From Sphaerolaimus hirsutus (Eukaryota > Nematoda > Chromadorea > Monhysterida > Sphaerolaimidae): 64,000 nt of DNA. Positions 1-12,171 of the stretch are shown here, piece after piece. A program made the translations under genes and the position numbers. Where the stretch lies: contig OZ038453.1 in NCBI GenBank assembly GCA_964036195.1, positions 20,125,206-20,189,205 of the forward strand, read 5' to 3'. Every line of letters begins with the position of its first letter. The stretch's first letter is position 1. The notes beneath the pieces are model-generated. The model was not told the origin of the DNA. It did not search any database and saw only the letters and a program-made list of their open reading frames with translations.

Positions 1-821
1 ACAAATTGGTTTAGTAAAAATCATAGTTGTTAAAATGTATTTACACTACATTTACAGTAAATATGTTTACATTTCCTCTGAAAAAAGTATTTGTGCTAAC
101 TCTTTGAAAGTACCTGAGTACAAAAAACGTTTCATAGGTATACTTGGCAAACATGATACTCTACCACCGCAAATATTTATGTACCTTTTTTATCAAAATC
201 AAATATCTGAGTCAAATTGACAACTTTAAGGACCAACCTTTCACAAAAAATTGAGAAAATAATAGATTTGCCAGTATGCCGGCCGACCCTACTATTTTTA
301 ATAAATATCTCGCATTTCCGGAGCCAGAAATATTGCTATTTATCTTCAGCGGAACTTATAGCACCATGCGGCGAAACGTTTAGAAAGTGGCCTTTAGAAT
401 CAGGAAATAGTTTGTTCCCGACTTTGCATCGAACTCGCGCGCGCGCATCACACAATATCGAATTGATCGATCGATCGAATATCCCAGATCTTTTCTGTAT
501 TTCACCCGGGAACAAGTTGGACAGCAGCTAAAATTTACGACGTAAATATCACACAACCGGAGTGTTTCCTCGGGAAAAATGTACACCATTAAGTAACCCG
601 ATTATACCTTTATATCAGCTTTTTCAAGGCATATAACGTGAACATAGATACAGTAGGGAAAAATAGCTAAACATTGGTATAAACAGATATATAAACCAAA
701 ATTGCAGGAATTACCATATTTCCTCGAAATACCCCCCAGTTTAGTGTATAGAGAAAATAAATGACAAAAGCTGAAGTTTTTGATCCAGGAAACACAGAAC
801 AGTTTGGACCATCTACGTACT
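1..821. other. No gene recognised; degenerate repeat DNA
   Basis: No reading frame of convincing length or composition is visible on either strand. Around 712-740 there is a degenerate left terminus of the CCGTATTTC-type miniature transposon (here ccatatttcctcgaaata followed by a C run). A fragment near 60-90 resembles one near 17530-17600, suggesting another dispersed repeat. Confidence 0.6.
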
Positions 822-823
822 TA

Positions 824-2208
824 CCGTATTTCCTCGAATTACCCCCGGGGGTTTATTTTTTCAGAGTGAAAATTTTGAGAGAAAAACGTGAAAAATGCAA
901 CAATAACCACCATTTATAAGTTTTTACAGCCTTATTTAAGGATTTAGATGGTACACCGGTGTTGGCTTGGGTTCGGACACTTAGAAATTTTTTATAAAAA
1001 ACTTTATTTCGCCAGAACGATTATCTCAGAAAATTTTGGCCGGTACCGAAATATAGCCAAAACGTGTGACTACAAAAGCCATGGGACACCCCCCAGTATA
1101 ATGCCATGTGGGCCGCGTAAGTGGCCCACACACTTTTTTATTCAAAATTTTGTTGCTGACTTGGGTTCGGACACTTCCTTTATGTAGCAGTAAATCTGTC
1201 TTTCAAGGTCGGATTCTGGCTTTGAAGACTCTGGCTAGTTGCCAGAGTCCAATTCTTTAAATAAATCAGATTAGGATAGACTTTTATTACCTCATGTTCT
1301 TGATACTTGTTGGTTGAGTTAACAATCATTTTCCTCAGTTCCTCACACATGTGCATCACTCAAGCACAGTTTGCATGCGATTTTGGGAATTCAGCAGTAT
1401 GTAGGGCACTGGGAACAACCAGGGCAGTTACAGGGGGTTGTGGGGATTTTTTTATTCCCACCCCTATTCAAGGAAAACCCCCCAAACTCAAGACGCTTAA
1501 GAGCAAAAACGTAAAATTCAAAAAATGTAAAAATTTAGTAGTAAAAAGGTAACAAACACACACAAAAATTTTTGCACTTAAACGCCTCTAGTTTAGGAAG
1601 GTTTCCTTGAATAGGGGTGTGTATAAAAGATTCCCCACAACCCCCTCTAACTGTCTTGGTTGTTCCCAGTGCCCTTCACACTGCTGAATGCCCAAAATGG
1701 CATGCCAACTGTGCTTGAGTAATGCACATGTGTGAGGAACTGAGGAAAATGATTGTTAACTCAACCAACAAGTATCAAGAACATGAGGTAATAAAAGTCT
1801 ATCCTAATCTGATTTATTAAAAGAATTGGACTCTGGCAACTAGCCAGAGTCTTCAAAGCCAAAATCCGACCTTGAAAGACAGATTTACAGCTACATAAAG
1901 GAAGTGTCCGAACCCAAGTCAGCAATGAAATTTTGTATAAAAAAATGTGTGGGCCTCTTACGCGGCCCACATGGCGTTATACTGGGGGGTGTTCCATGGC
2001 ATTTTTAGACAAATGTTAGGGCTTTATATGGATACCGGTCAAAATTTGCAGAGTTATATAGTTCCGGCGGAATGAAGTTTTTTATAAAAATTGACCAAGT
2101 GTCCGAAGCCAAGCCAACACCAGTGTATAAACGATGTTCTAACCTAACACAGTAAGTGCCCATTCATAGTGCCCATTTTGAGGTGGGGGGTATTTTGAGG
2201 AAATACGG
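824..2208. mobile_element. TA-inserting MITE (CCGTATTTCC family) hosting a foldback element
   Basis: The left end reads CCGTATTTCCTCGAATTACC after TA (822-823). The right end reads GAGGAAATACGG before TA (2209-2210). Subterminal sequence (a 'gcaacaataaccaccattta' stretch on the left, 'catagtgcccattttgagg' on the right) matches the intact copy at 19153-19627, so this is the same family. It is enlarged by an insertion at 954-2125. TA duplication and short terminal inverted repeats suggest a Tc1/mariner-type non-autonomous element. Confidence 0.75.
954..2125. mobile_element. Long-arm foldback element, about 550-bp inverted arms
   Basis: Arms at about 954-1505 and 1578-2125 are near-perfect reverse complements. 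The outer end is CACCGGTGTTGGCTTGGG on the left, and CCAAGCCAACACCAGTG closes the right side, both flanked by TA (952-953, 2126-2127). Paired landmarks include 'ctctggctagttgccagag' and 'ttcctcacacatgtgcat' with their complements. The loop is about 70 bp. No transposase is encoded. It is nested in the MITE at 824-2208. Confidence 0.8.
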
Positions 2209-2210
2209 TA

Positions 2211-3465
2211 TATAAGTCTATAGTCTTATCCATAGCAGTTTTTGTTGCTTTTTTGATGTCTGTGTTTAGTCACAAACCACAATTTAGTACTGGTATTTCA
2301 AGAATTTCTGGCGAAATTATAAACCCCCTCGAAATAACCACCCCCCTCGTTTACCCCTCCCCCCCCCTCAAAATTTCCACTCTGAAAGAATAAACACTCC
2401 TGGCGGTAATTGGAGGAAATAGGCATGTGAACAAGTGAATCTTTTGAAGGCAGAGATGATCAAAAAGTGTGAAAATGAGTAATTTGAGTGAAAGTTTGGC
2501 AAAATTTCAAAACATTTAACAACTCTGTTACAAATGAGGGAAACGTTGAAACTCAGTTACCGCATGTACTGCAAATTTTGTTCGGATATTCACGTGTGCA
2601 TCTTTGTCCAGCGCACCATGGCGCCGCGCCGCACACCACGCAGTTATCTTTCATTACCTGCAATTAAGGTGGATTTACAGCACAACGACAAATAGGGGCT
2701 GTGGGGACAAATGTGGTAACGACAAATTGACCACCGACAAAAACAAAGACCCATCCACAGCTGTGTAACGACAAATGACAAGCCGCCTACAATATAGCAC
2801 ATAGCCTATAGTAGCACATTTACCGTATTTCCTCGAAATACCTCCCCCCCTCGACTTCAGTATTTCAGTCAGACTTCAGTTGTAACAAATAGGTGTTTGA
2901 ATTTGAGTGAAAAGACTTTGTGGCACAAAATGTTTTTGAAGATGGTGTTTGTAGAAACACTTATAAGATAGTTTTAACATTTGTGACATTTGGTAGGTTC
3001 ACGGGACTCTATTTGAAAATTATTTTGTTGTTTGTAATTCTAAATAAGACTGTTGAATCAACACATAAGAGATTATTGAAAACATATTTATTCTGTGTTG
3101 TCTAAACACCTTGAAATTTCAAAAAAAATTAAAATTACAGCAGGGGAAGATTTTTTCAAACATGGGAGATTTGCTCTGGGAGATTTAATTATATTTTCCA
3201 AATGACATGAGAGAATTAACTATATTTTATTTTTAGAGCGATATTCTGAGATTATATTGAATTATATTTTCTCAAAATGGGTCATTTATGGAACACTAAC
3301 CATATTACCTCGAAATACCCCCAAGAGGTTCATTTTTTCACCAGCAAATTTTCAGGGGCGTTAATTCGAGGGGGGCTTATTTGAGGGGGGTCTATTTTTT
3401 TTGCCAGAGATGATGTGAAATTCCATGTACTGAGACATAGAAAAATCAAGCAATTCTGTAGATGT
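2211..3465. other. No gene; fragments of CCGTATTTCC MITEs
   Basis: Partial MITE ends appear near 2300-2425 (C-rich, 'ccctcgaaataaccacccccc'), 2821-2870 and 3303-3410 ('ggcgttaattcgagg'). The sequence at 3140-3290 is rich in 'gagattta/ttatatttt', like the core of the hAT-type element at 16838-17133. Nothing looks coding. Confidence 0.6.
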
Positions 3466-3468
3466 ATA

Positions 3469-3652
3469 CCATATTTATTCTTATAGTTATATTTTTGTTG
3501 TCAACTTTTTTACCTGCCATTCTATTGGAGGCGCCATTCTATTGGAAGCTGCCATTCTGTTATTTTCATGGGTGTAAAAAGTACCATCACCTTCCGTTCT
3601 ATTGGAGGTGCCATTCTATTGCAGGTATGCTATTCTATTAGAAGAAATACGG
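3469..3652. mobile_element. Second MITE family (CCATATTTATTC / GAAGAAATACGG)
   Basis: Flanked by TA (3467-3468 and 3653-3654). The interior repeats 'ttctattggaggcgcc'-type units (3518-3640). The ends resemble CCGTATTTC but the body differs from the G-rich family. Related fragments are at 4985-5008, 7347-7375 and 8941-9347. Confidence 0.6.
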
Positions 3653-3654
3653 TA

Positions 3655-4117
3655 TGTGTTGAGCGGCATATATAACTGTATATTTATATGCATAAATCCT
3701 ACCCTAACGTCACTCAGTCATTCACAGCAAAAAATGAAGTGTGTGGCAGTGTTGTTAAAATACTGGTATTTTTGGAAAACATAAACGTAAACGTAAATAC
3801 CTCCTCCAAATTAAAAGTATAAATACTAAAATGTAAGGTTTTACACTGTGACAACTGTGATGACAAAAATGCAAATTTTCCGCCATTTTTGTTGGGGGGT
3901 TTTTACAAATTTTGTGGGGACCGTTCCCCTGTGGCAATAGAAATGGCCCCGACCATGGCCAAACACCCCCATTGAGAAAAAAACAATGTTTTTCAGTAAA
4001 CAAAGAATTTTGATCCCCAACCAGGGACAAAAAATTTGTTGCCTGTCGGTAGTGATGGAAAAGCGCCAGAAAAAAGGGCGCCAGGCGCCAATGGCGCCAT
4101 GGCGCCATTCAGAAAGT
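3655..4117. other. No gene; truncated hAT-like element running into the gap
   Basis: From 4050 the sequence begins TAGTGATGGAAAAGCGCC and continues with GGCGCCA repeats up to the gap. The terminus resembles the TAGTGATGTAAAGG end of the hAT-like element at 12339-13259, so this is probably the left part of a related copy whose right part is lost in the Ns. Confidence 0.5.
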
Positions 4118-4317
4118 NNNNNNNNNNNNNNNNNNNNNNNNNNNNNNNNNNNNNNNNNNNNNNNNNNNNNNNNNNNNNNNNNNNNNNNNNNNNNNNNNNN
4201 NNNNNNNNNNNNNNNNNNNNNNNNNNNNNNNNNNNNNNNNNNNNNNNNNNNNNNNNNNNNNNNNNNNNNNNNNNNNNNNNNNNNNNNNNNNNNNNNNNNN
4301 NNNNNNNNNNNNNNNNN
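4118..4317. other. Assembly gap, 200 N
   Basis: Exactly 200 unresolved bases. Translations across it are artefacts. The left flank is a GGCGCCA repeat, which may have caused the assembly break. Confidence 0.99.
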
Positions 4318-6062
4318 ACATGAAACGAGTCAGCTTTCCTTCTTTTATGTACGAGTAAGATATGTTTCAAATTCAAATTCGAACAGACGGATTCCGTTCA
4401 GTTCAGTTTATTTAAACCGATTGAACTTTCAAGTGGGGAGTTTTTCAATTTTTCAAAATCGCATTTTAAAGTTTGACGCTGGCCCGACGGCGCTATGTTT
4501 GGGGGACGACGCTTGCCCCACACTTTTCAGATAGATCCGACATTTCTCTACAATTTTTGTAATCACTAATTTTGTTGGCCGGGAAATATTTAGGGAGTTA
4601 TGTGAGATTTTGTAAGTCACCCAAAATTGGGAACAAATCTGAACAATTGAAATTAAATGGTTAATAACTTCTTAACGGTGCATCGTAGGATAAAACGAAT
4701 AACATCACTGCAAAGCCCGTGTCTAAAAGTACCTCTACCTAAATTTAAATATATGCACACATATTTGATTTATAGTGCAAAATAGATTTGGAAATTCACG
4801 TATGCATTTTTGGAAATGAAACTTTTTTTGTATGGGAATTCCGGCCAGCTCTTCGCAGCCGCGCCGAAGCACGCATGCATTTTTGGAAATGAAAACTACC
4901 TAATTTTCATCATACTATCATGATGGAACTGTCTGACATCAGCGCTTCCAGCAGTTTTACTAGGTATGTATTTACCTTCTCCGCCCTTCTATTAGAGGAA
5001 ATACAGTATGCCACATTTCATGTAAAAGAGTAAATTGGCGCAAAACACACAACTTTGGCTTGAGAAGTGGCATACTCGTAGCAAGTAAAGTGTAATACTT
5101 TGGATGAAAACTGGCACAGTAGAGTAGCAAGTAAAGTGTCACACTTAGCTAGTAAAGTGACACAGAATGGCATGAAAACCGTGAGCATGTAAACCATACG
5201 GGATGAAAAATGGAAATTGCTCACCCACACACAAAAACGGCGAGCCTGACGGAACGTTCGTGATTTTGGGGGTTAGCGCTAGTTGGCATTTACACGAAAG
5301 TGGACGGAGCTTACGCTGACCGCCCCATGCAAAGCAAAATATCTGCGCGCACTATAGTGACGCAAACATGAAATCTACGTTTTTTGCTCTCGTATGTCTG
5401 AAACGCAGAGCGACTTGGACGTGGGCCAAATTCACATGTGACCCTATCGTTGGTTTATACTGCACTCGTACAAAAATTCCTTAGACTATTGACTTCCATA
5501 ATGTCCGTTGAGTTTGATGATGGCAAATCCTCTGGAAAAAATTTAAATTGTGAAAGCGTGTTTAAAAAGTGTTGTTTCAAAAATGACTTCATGAAAATGA
5601 ATTTTGATTTTTTTTCTGAAATTGGTTTTCAAATTTTCCAATTTAGTTTTTGAATTTTTGAATCTTTTTTTAATACTTTTCAAATTTTCAAATCTTTTTG
5701 GTCACTTTTCAAATTTGTTCCTTGAAATTACTGCATTTTTGAATTTTTCTGGTGAACTTTAAATACACCTTTACATTTTACAGCTTCAAAGCTGTCACCG
5801 CAGGTACATCCACCCAGTTGTTCTGCACCTACTGATTCATTCTTGCAAAATTGACGTTTTCATTAAATGAAATATGAATTTTCATCCAAAAATGCTGAAA
5901 AATTTCAAAAACTTTTTGAATATATGAATTTTCAAATTTTTGAATTTTTTGAAAATAAATTGATTTTTATGTATTTTTTTTACCTCATGCTCAAAAATTT
6001 ATGTATTTAGCTGAGCGGCCTCCAGGATAGATAGATAGCTGGAGCATTTGGGGGGGGGGAAC
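4318..6062. other. No gene recognised
   Basis: AT-rich DNA with no convincing frame. Holds a fragment 'ttctattagaggaaatacagta' (about 4987-5008) of the second MITE family, a patch with repeated 'agtaaagtg' (5080-5165), and T-rich simple sequence at 5600-5960 with many 'aattttcaaattttt' units. GATA repeats occur near 6028. Confidence 0.55.
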
Positions 6063-6902
6063 TAGGGCTTGAACTCGACTCCACTCGACTCGTGACTCGA
6101 GGGTAAAACAGGGTACCGACTCGACTCATCTGACTCGACTGGGAAAATATGGCCCAAACTCGCGCATTTCCACACCACATGCGTGATATATTGGGGATTG
6201 GCTTGGCATCTGTATTGAATGGTGTTAAAACTCAAATTTCTTATTACCATACAATTGTACACAATGTGCATGTGCACGTTAGTTGAGGGTCAGATTTTGG
6301 TAAACTAGCAAACTCATAAATTGGCTTTGATAAAACACATTTGAGTTTACTGAAATGAGTTGTTCTTAATCCCCTTAAACTGCAGTTGACAGATACGTCA
6401 TTCTGGTAAAGTCAAATGCTTTCAAAGCCGATTTATGAGTTTACCAAAATCTGGAAGCAAACTAGCATGTGCAGCGCCACATGTGTAACACAAACACAAC
6501 ACCTCAAATGCATTGCACAATGTTGGCACTGATCCAAAAAAATGTTGTAAAATATGTTGATTTTCCATCCCTAGGCCGATTTTATTTTTGTAACTTTATT
6601 TGTTGCAACATGAGTGATAAAAAGTTCTTTTTTTTGCTTTATCTTGATATTTAAACAAACTGTTGACATTTAGACTTCATTAAGTGTGTGTGTGGAAACA
6701 TTGGTAGAGAAACCAGTATAAAAAATTACTACAAGGATCATACCAAAAAGTAATGCATCCTACTCGACTAGAGACTTGAGATTTTTGCCCGACTCGACTC
6801 GACCTTTCACTGGCTCGCCTGACTCGACTCGCCAACTCGACCTGAAAAAATTTGGGGTTGCGACTCAAACTCAAGTTTGAAAAAAATTGAGTTTCGAGCC
6901 CG
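6063..6902. mobile_element. hAT-like non-autonomous element with CGACTCGACT arrays
   Basis: The left end TAGGGCTTGAACTCGACTC mirrors the right end (complement begins GGGCTCGAAACTC). Both subterminal regions (6070-6145 and 6760-6845) are arrays of CGACTCGACT/ACTCGACTCG. Flanks share only an imperfect 'GGG(T)AAC', so the exact target duplication is not proven. The middle (6150-6755) is AT-rich with no frame. Grouping with other TAGGG-ended elements in the window is by terminus. Confidence 0.55.
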
Positions 6903-8321
6903 GGTAACCCCCCCTATGAGACCCCTGCCGCTCAGCTATCTATCTATCTATCCTGACGCGAAATTTTTGGCTAGTGTCTGCTGAACCCAAGGACGTGCGC
7001 AGGGGGTGGGGTGAGGGGGGGCGGCCCAAAAAATTTGCCAGAAATGGCACTTTTCTGAGGCGAACTTGTGGGCACTTTGGCCAGCTCGGGCTTTCACCAG
7101 CTGCGAACTCCACGCACAATAATAACTTAATTGTGCATTGGGTGGCATGTGGCTAGCCTGAACTGTGCAATGACTTGTACAACGCAAGTATTTACATGGT
7201 TGGCTGTTTAAAAGTGGTGCCTACGTAGTATGCCACCCTACATGATTCAATATCCCAAAAGTCTGCTGAATTTAACTTCAATGCATTACATTTTTACCAT
7301 GTTTCTTCTAATAAAAGTGAACCATTGTCATCAACTTGCTTACTTACTGTTCTATTGGAGGTGTTGTTCTGTTGGAGGCAGCCATTATACTCTTTCCACA
7401 CATTTTTCCACATATCTACGAATTACATAGCGCGGTTAACATGTGGTTTGAGTTATGATCATCACACGGTTCATGTTACAAATGAAACATGCTCTTCAAT
7501 AACAGCGAGTTTCAAATAAGATCGATAAACGCGTGTGAAATGTTCAAGCGTGTTTCATGTGATTTGTGAAATGCACCGCATGATTAGCTGCGCGGTTTTG
7601 TGTGAAAAATGTGAAACGCGTTCCCGGGCATGGGGTACGCGGTTGACCAAACTGTGAACCGCACTAAAAGCGCGGTTACACGTTTCACTCTTAGCGCGGT
7701 TCACCAATGGACAGCCTGCCCCAGAGGTGAAAAATGTAGTCTACCCCTGGAACAGGGTTACCGTCTACATGCTTACCATATATCCTCGAATAAGTCCCAT
7801 GGGGAGTTATTTATTTGTAAGAAGTTTTTGAGGGGGAGTTATTCGAGAGAGCGGAGTTATTGGAAGGGGAGTTATTATTTCATCAGAATTTTCAGTAAAA
7901 TGTATAATTTATTAACTGCACAAATGGGGTAAATATTTGGTAAGATACTCATTTGTAGGAGCACATATTCACAATTGAATCAGTGAAATCAATCTTAGTG
8001 AACTCTTAGGGCACCCTATTTTTGATTTCACTTGTGACAACCTATTTCCAGTTCTAGGGCGCGCCAGAAGCTGAAACTTGGGGGAGATATTGGCACAACC
8101 CCCCTCTACTTTGCATGAATTGGGGGGGGGGTTGGGGCAACCCCTTCACTGGGTGTGTCGCCATAAGTGCCAAAAAAATTTTTTGGCTTTTCTTGTGTCC
8201 CGCACAGGTCCGTCACCCACTGATTTCTGAGCTGTGGGAGGGGTATAAATCTAAAATTTTGGGGATGTGTTACCAACACCCCTCCCTTACTTTACACTAT
8301 TCAATTATGTGAGATTAATGT
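6903..8321. other. No gene; repeat fragments including a GCGCGGTT cluster
   Basis: GATA repeats at about 6936-6952. At 7428-7700 'gcgcggtt' and 'gtgaaac' recur in both orientations, probably another degenerate element. A MITE left end lies near 7778 ('ccatatatcctcgaataa') with G-rich body to about 7880. At 8060-8160 there is a fragment related to the foldback at 12172-13419 ('cccccctctactttgcat'). Confidence 0.5.
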
Positions 8322-8798
8322 GAAAAATTTCTAAAATGTTCCTTTATTCTGTAAAAAACGACCACCCAATAGATGGATGACAAAAAATTCACTTTTTGGA
8401 TCTTTTTTTTATTAGACACTTGAAGAGCTAAGTTACAATACTTTAAAGGGAAGAGGTTGATGATTAGAGTTATGTAAAGAACCATACCTCTAAAATGCCT
8501 GCATTGCAAAATTTACTTAGGGGGAATTTTATGACACCATAATGACGTCATTTCAGGAACAAAAATTTACAAAATTTACACTTTGAAATTCCCCCCAAGT
8601 AAATTTTGCAATTCAAACATTTTAGAGGTGTTGTTCATTACAAAACTTTTATCATCAAACACTTCACTTTAAAGTATCATAAACCAGCTTTTCAAGTGTC
8701 TAAAAAAAGTTCCAAAAAGTGGATTATTTGTCATCCATCTATTGGGTCATGTTTTTGTAGAGAATAAAAGAATATTTCAGAAATAATAACTTCCCCAG
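8322..8798. mobile_element. Foldback element, about 210-bp imperfect arms
   Basis: The left arm (about 8322-8535) and right arm (about 8573-8798) are reverse complements. Paired landmarks are 'ccaatagatggatgacaaa' at 8366 with 'catccatctattggg' at 8732, and 'cccctaagtaaatttt'-type blocks around the 35-40 bp centre. No coding capacity. Ends are approximate and no target duplication was identified. Confidence 0.65.
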
Positions 8799-8800
8799 TA

Positions 8801-9986
8801 ATACACCTCATTTACCCCCCCCCCCACTCAAAATTTCCACTCTGAAAAAATTAACCCTCAGGGTGTAATTAGAGGAAATATGGTATCATATTTTTTGAGA
8901 AATTTTCTGAAAGCCCATTTTTGGTATACTAAATGCAATACCGTATTTCTCCTAATAGAAGGGCACCCTTCTATTTATTTTGTAAACTTTTTACCCACCC
9001 TTCTATTGGAAGCTGTCCTATTTTTTCACCTTAAGCCATGTTTTTTAATGCAGAGGTTTTTCAAGTGTTACTTCACAGCTTTATTGAGTGTCAATTCAAA
9101 TGATAATTCATATAATTAATCCATTCTACATTTAATCTTAAAATAGCATGAAATCTTTGGATCAAAGCCATTAAATAACAGTGTCCACTGCCATTTTTTA
9201 TGCATTTGGCACAATTCAAGTAGTTTTTGTATTTCCTATTGGAGACCACCCTTCAATTTTGTCATGGCATAAATAAAGTCAAAAAGTATACCTTCTATTG
9301 GAGACATGATTCTATTAGAGATCCACCCTTTATTATAAGAAATATGGTTACTTGTTTGCAACACAACCCATTTTCTTGGTTAATGGCAACAGAGCATATG
9401 ATGTCATGGTTTCTGAATTTTGAGGACAGTAGCTGCTGAAATTTTTTTACATAATGAAATTTAAAGTTTGAATATAAAAGCAGTGGTTAATATCAGGTGA
9501 TCAACATCAAGTGGGTAATGCCAGGTCAGCTCACCCCCAGTAAATTTTCTAATGGAGGCATTTTTGAGGTAAAGTTGTTTATGCAACTGGTTGCTTAGGG
9601 AGGGAGGCCTCAGGATTAATGATGGAATGGCACTGGTGCCATTTAAGGGCACCAAAGGGTGCCATGCCATGGCGCCCTTTTCCTGTAGCACCATCAGCGC
9701 CTGGCACCCCTTTTTCAAACAGTTGAATCACAAATAGAGTGGGGCCTGACCTGCGTGGGACAGTGAAAAAACCAAAATAATATTTTACATACCTATATAT
9801 CAACCCACTCTGTAGTGAGTCGCTACAGCCCCTTCAATTCTTGAAGAGTAGTGGGGGGTTACACCTATATACCACCCAAATATTAGCTTTCCACCCCACC
9901 CACAGCAGGTGATAGAGCATCTGCAGTGAAATCAAAAATAGGGGGCCGGACTTGAATGGGCAGGTGTTTATATAAGAAAATATATA
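8801..9986. other. No gene; MITE fragments
   Basis: A right end of the G-rich MITE lies at 8866-8885 ('gaggaaatatggta'). The second MITE family fills 8941-9347. A 'ggcgccctttt...cagcgcctggcacccc' patch at 9640-9715 resembles the GGCGCCA repeat beside the gap. No supported frame. Confidence 0.55.
8941..9347. mobile_element. Second MITE family copy (CCGTATTTCTCCTAATAGAA)
   Basis: Starts after TA (8939-8940) with CCGTATTTCTCCTAATAGAA and ends near 'tattataagaaatatgg'. The body contains several 'ttctattggaag/gagac' units. It is longer and more degenerate than the copy at 3469-3652. Confidence 0.5.
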
Positions 9987-11064
9987 CCATATTTCCTCTA
10001 AATACCCCCAGGGGTAGGGTGTCAAATTTCCGTTTTCCATTTTCCGTTTCCGTTTTCCGCAGGCAAATTTTTTCCGTTTTCCGGCTGCTGAAATTTTTTT
10101 TCTGTTTTCCGTTCCGTTTTCCGGCAACTTTTTTTTCCGTTTCCGTTTTTCCGGCTCATTTTCCGTTTTCCGGCTAAATTTTCAGTTTTTTTCCGCCTTT
10201 TTTCCGTTTTCCGCCTCAATTTCCAGTTTTTCCGCCTTTTTTCCATTTTCCGCCTCAATTTCCAGTTTTTCTGCCTTTTTTCCATTTTCCGCCTCAATTT
10301 TCCATTTTTCCGCCTCATTTTACCTTTTTGTGGCTCAACTTTCTGTTTTCTGATCAGCCAAACTGGTGAAAATTCATGCAGATTGTCAATGATGTAAAAA
10401 TTTTTCCGTTTCCAGCAAAATTTCAGCAAATTTTATCCAATTTCTGGCAAAATTTCAGCAAGTTTTTCTATTTCCGTGCAAATTTGATTTTTCCGTTTCC
10501 GTTTTTCCGGCCCCTTTTTCCGTTTTCCGGCCACTGAAATTTTTTTTCCGTTTCTGTTTCCGTTTTCCGCCAAGTGCAAATTTTTTTCCATTTTCTGTTC
10601 CGTTTTCTGGCCTCTGAAAAAAATTTTCCGTTTCCGTTTCCGTTTTCCGTCAAAAAATTGTTTTGACACCCTACCCAGGGGGTTTATTTTTCCAGAGTAG
10701 AAAATTTTGAGGGGGGTATTTCGAGGGGGGGCTTATTCGAAGGGGGATCTATTATTTTGTCAGAAATTTTCACAAAATTCATAGTGGCAAGTACGCTTTT
10801 GTATACCTAAAACCGGTGATCAACAAACCAAAGTAAGGTACATATATTTGGACATATCGACGCCCATCGCTACACAAACCAGTATGTGTAGCTGCGATGC
10901 AAACTGCGACCAATATATACACCATGTACATTTCATACACGGTGTACATCATTTCAGATGAGTGAATTCCGAGGAGGGTTTATTTTTCCCCGGCTCAAAG
11001 ATACCTGGGGGTATTTCGAGGGGGGGTTAATTCAAAGGGGGGGGGGTATTTTGAGAAAATACTA
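9987..11064. mobile_element. CCGTATTTCC-family MITE hosting a hAT-like insertion
   Basis: The left end CCATATTTCCTCTAAATACC follows TA. The right end is near 'gagaaaatacta' at 11064. G-rich blocks ('tttcgagggggggc') and the subterminal 'tttatttttccagag' match the family. The element is split by the insertion at 10015-10673. Confidence 0.6.
10015..10673. mobile_element. hAT-like MITE with TTTTCCG minisatellite core
   Basis: Terminal inverted repeats TAGGGTGTCAAA / TTTTGACACCCTA are bounded by a perfect 8-bp duplication CCCAGGGG (10007-10014 and 10674-10681). The interior is almost entirely 'tttccgttttccg' repeats. The 8-bp duplication and TAGGGTGTC-type end are typical of the hAT superfamily. 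Proline/lysine-looking translations here are repeat artefacts. Confidence 0.85.
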
Positions 11065-11209
11065 TAGTCAAAACTCTTGAAAATAATCAATAATGAACAT
11101 GTACTAGTGATTTTGGAGGTGAAAATCTATTTAAAAAATATTAAAAGTAGCGATTTTGAGCAACAATTTGGGTAAAATTTCTCAAAAATCACTCCGGATA
11201 GGTAGATAG

Positions 11210-11965
11210 CAGAGTTGCAAAAGCGTATTTACGCTTACCCGAAATACCCGGGTAAATGGGTATTTATACTTACGCTTACGCTTACACTTTCATCAAATAC
11301 CTGTACGCTTTATTACGCTTTCCCGGCGTAAATACCCGGGTACTAAAAGCGTAAATTTTTTTCACGCAACCCAGTTTTACGCTTTTGAAATAGGAAGAAA
11401 GGAACAGAAAGTGATTGAGAAAGCGTACAAAAAAACGTGTGTGCGCTAACGGAGTGAAAATAGCGGCACAAGTGCAAATTGTGTCGGCTAGCAATATTGT
11501 GGCTTAGGATAAGGAATTTTGGGTCAGATAATGGATACCGTATTTCCTTGAAATACACCCAGGGTTTTTCTCAAAGTGCAAAATATAAGCGTCTAGGTAT
11601 ACACTTACATAAGTATGTACCTATTAACCTAGTTGATATAAGCCCTGTCCTAATATAACTCTGTATTCTTTTTAACGTGGGTTTCGCATTGCACAGATAT
11701 CAAACTGCAGTTTTTGGACATTATAAGACACATTTTGGGTAGGGGTATTTTGAGGGGCTATTTTGAGTAAATACGGTAATCCGATAGTCTGATGCTCAAC
11801 AGCAAGAGCACCTTGTAAAACTTTTTTTACGCTTACACTTTATTTTACGCTTTCCTAGGTATTTTAGGCATACCTTACGCTTATAGTATCCATACCCATA
11901 ATTTGGAAAGTGTATTTACGCTTACGCTAACGCTTTCCAAAAATACCGGTATTTTAACAACTCTG
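11210..11965. mobile_element. hAT-like MITE with CGCTTACGCTTA core
   Basis: The ends CAGAGTTG / CAACTCTG are flanked by a perfect 8-bp duplication GTAGATAG (11202-11209 and 11966-11973). Subterminal arrays of 'cgcttacgcttac' and 'cccgggta' occur on both sides. A TA-inserted MITE (11538-11776) is nested inside. Confidence 0.85.
11538..11776. mobile_element. CCGTATTTCC-family MITE nested in a hAT-like element
   Basis: CCGTATTTCCTTGAAATACACC at the left and GAGTAAATACGG at the right, each bounded by TA (11536-11537, 11777-11778). 239 bp. Confidence 0.75.
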
Positions 11966-12171
11966 GTAGATAGCTGGGCAATTCGGTGGATAGTAGTGAA
12001 AAAATTTGCTTCCAGGATAGATAGATAGATAGATAGATAAATTTGCTTCCCACAAATCAATCTTTTGCAATAATTTACTTGTAAACTACACCATTTGATC
12101 TGAAAATTTGAATGAGGATACTTTCCAAAATGGGCTTTTCATTGGTGCTGTCGGTTTTATGCTGGCTCAAT

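Noticed and set aside
3986..4534. A 182-aa frame spanning the N gap
   Set aside because: It exists only because unknown bases contain no stop codons; no motif on either side.
10022..10669. Overlapping K/R-rich and F-rich reading frames on both strands
   Set aside because: They are translations of the TTTTCCG minisatellite inside a hAT-like MITE, not genes.
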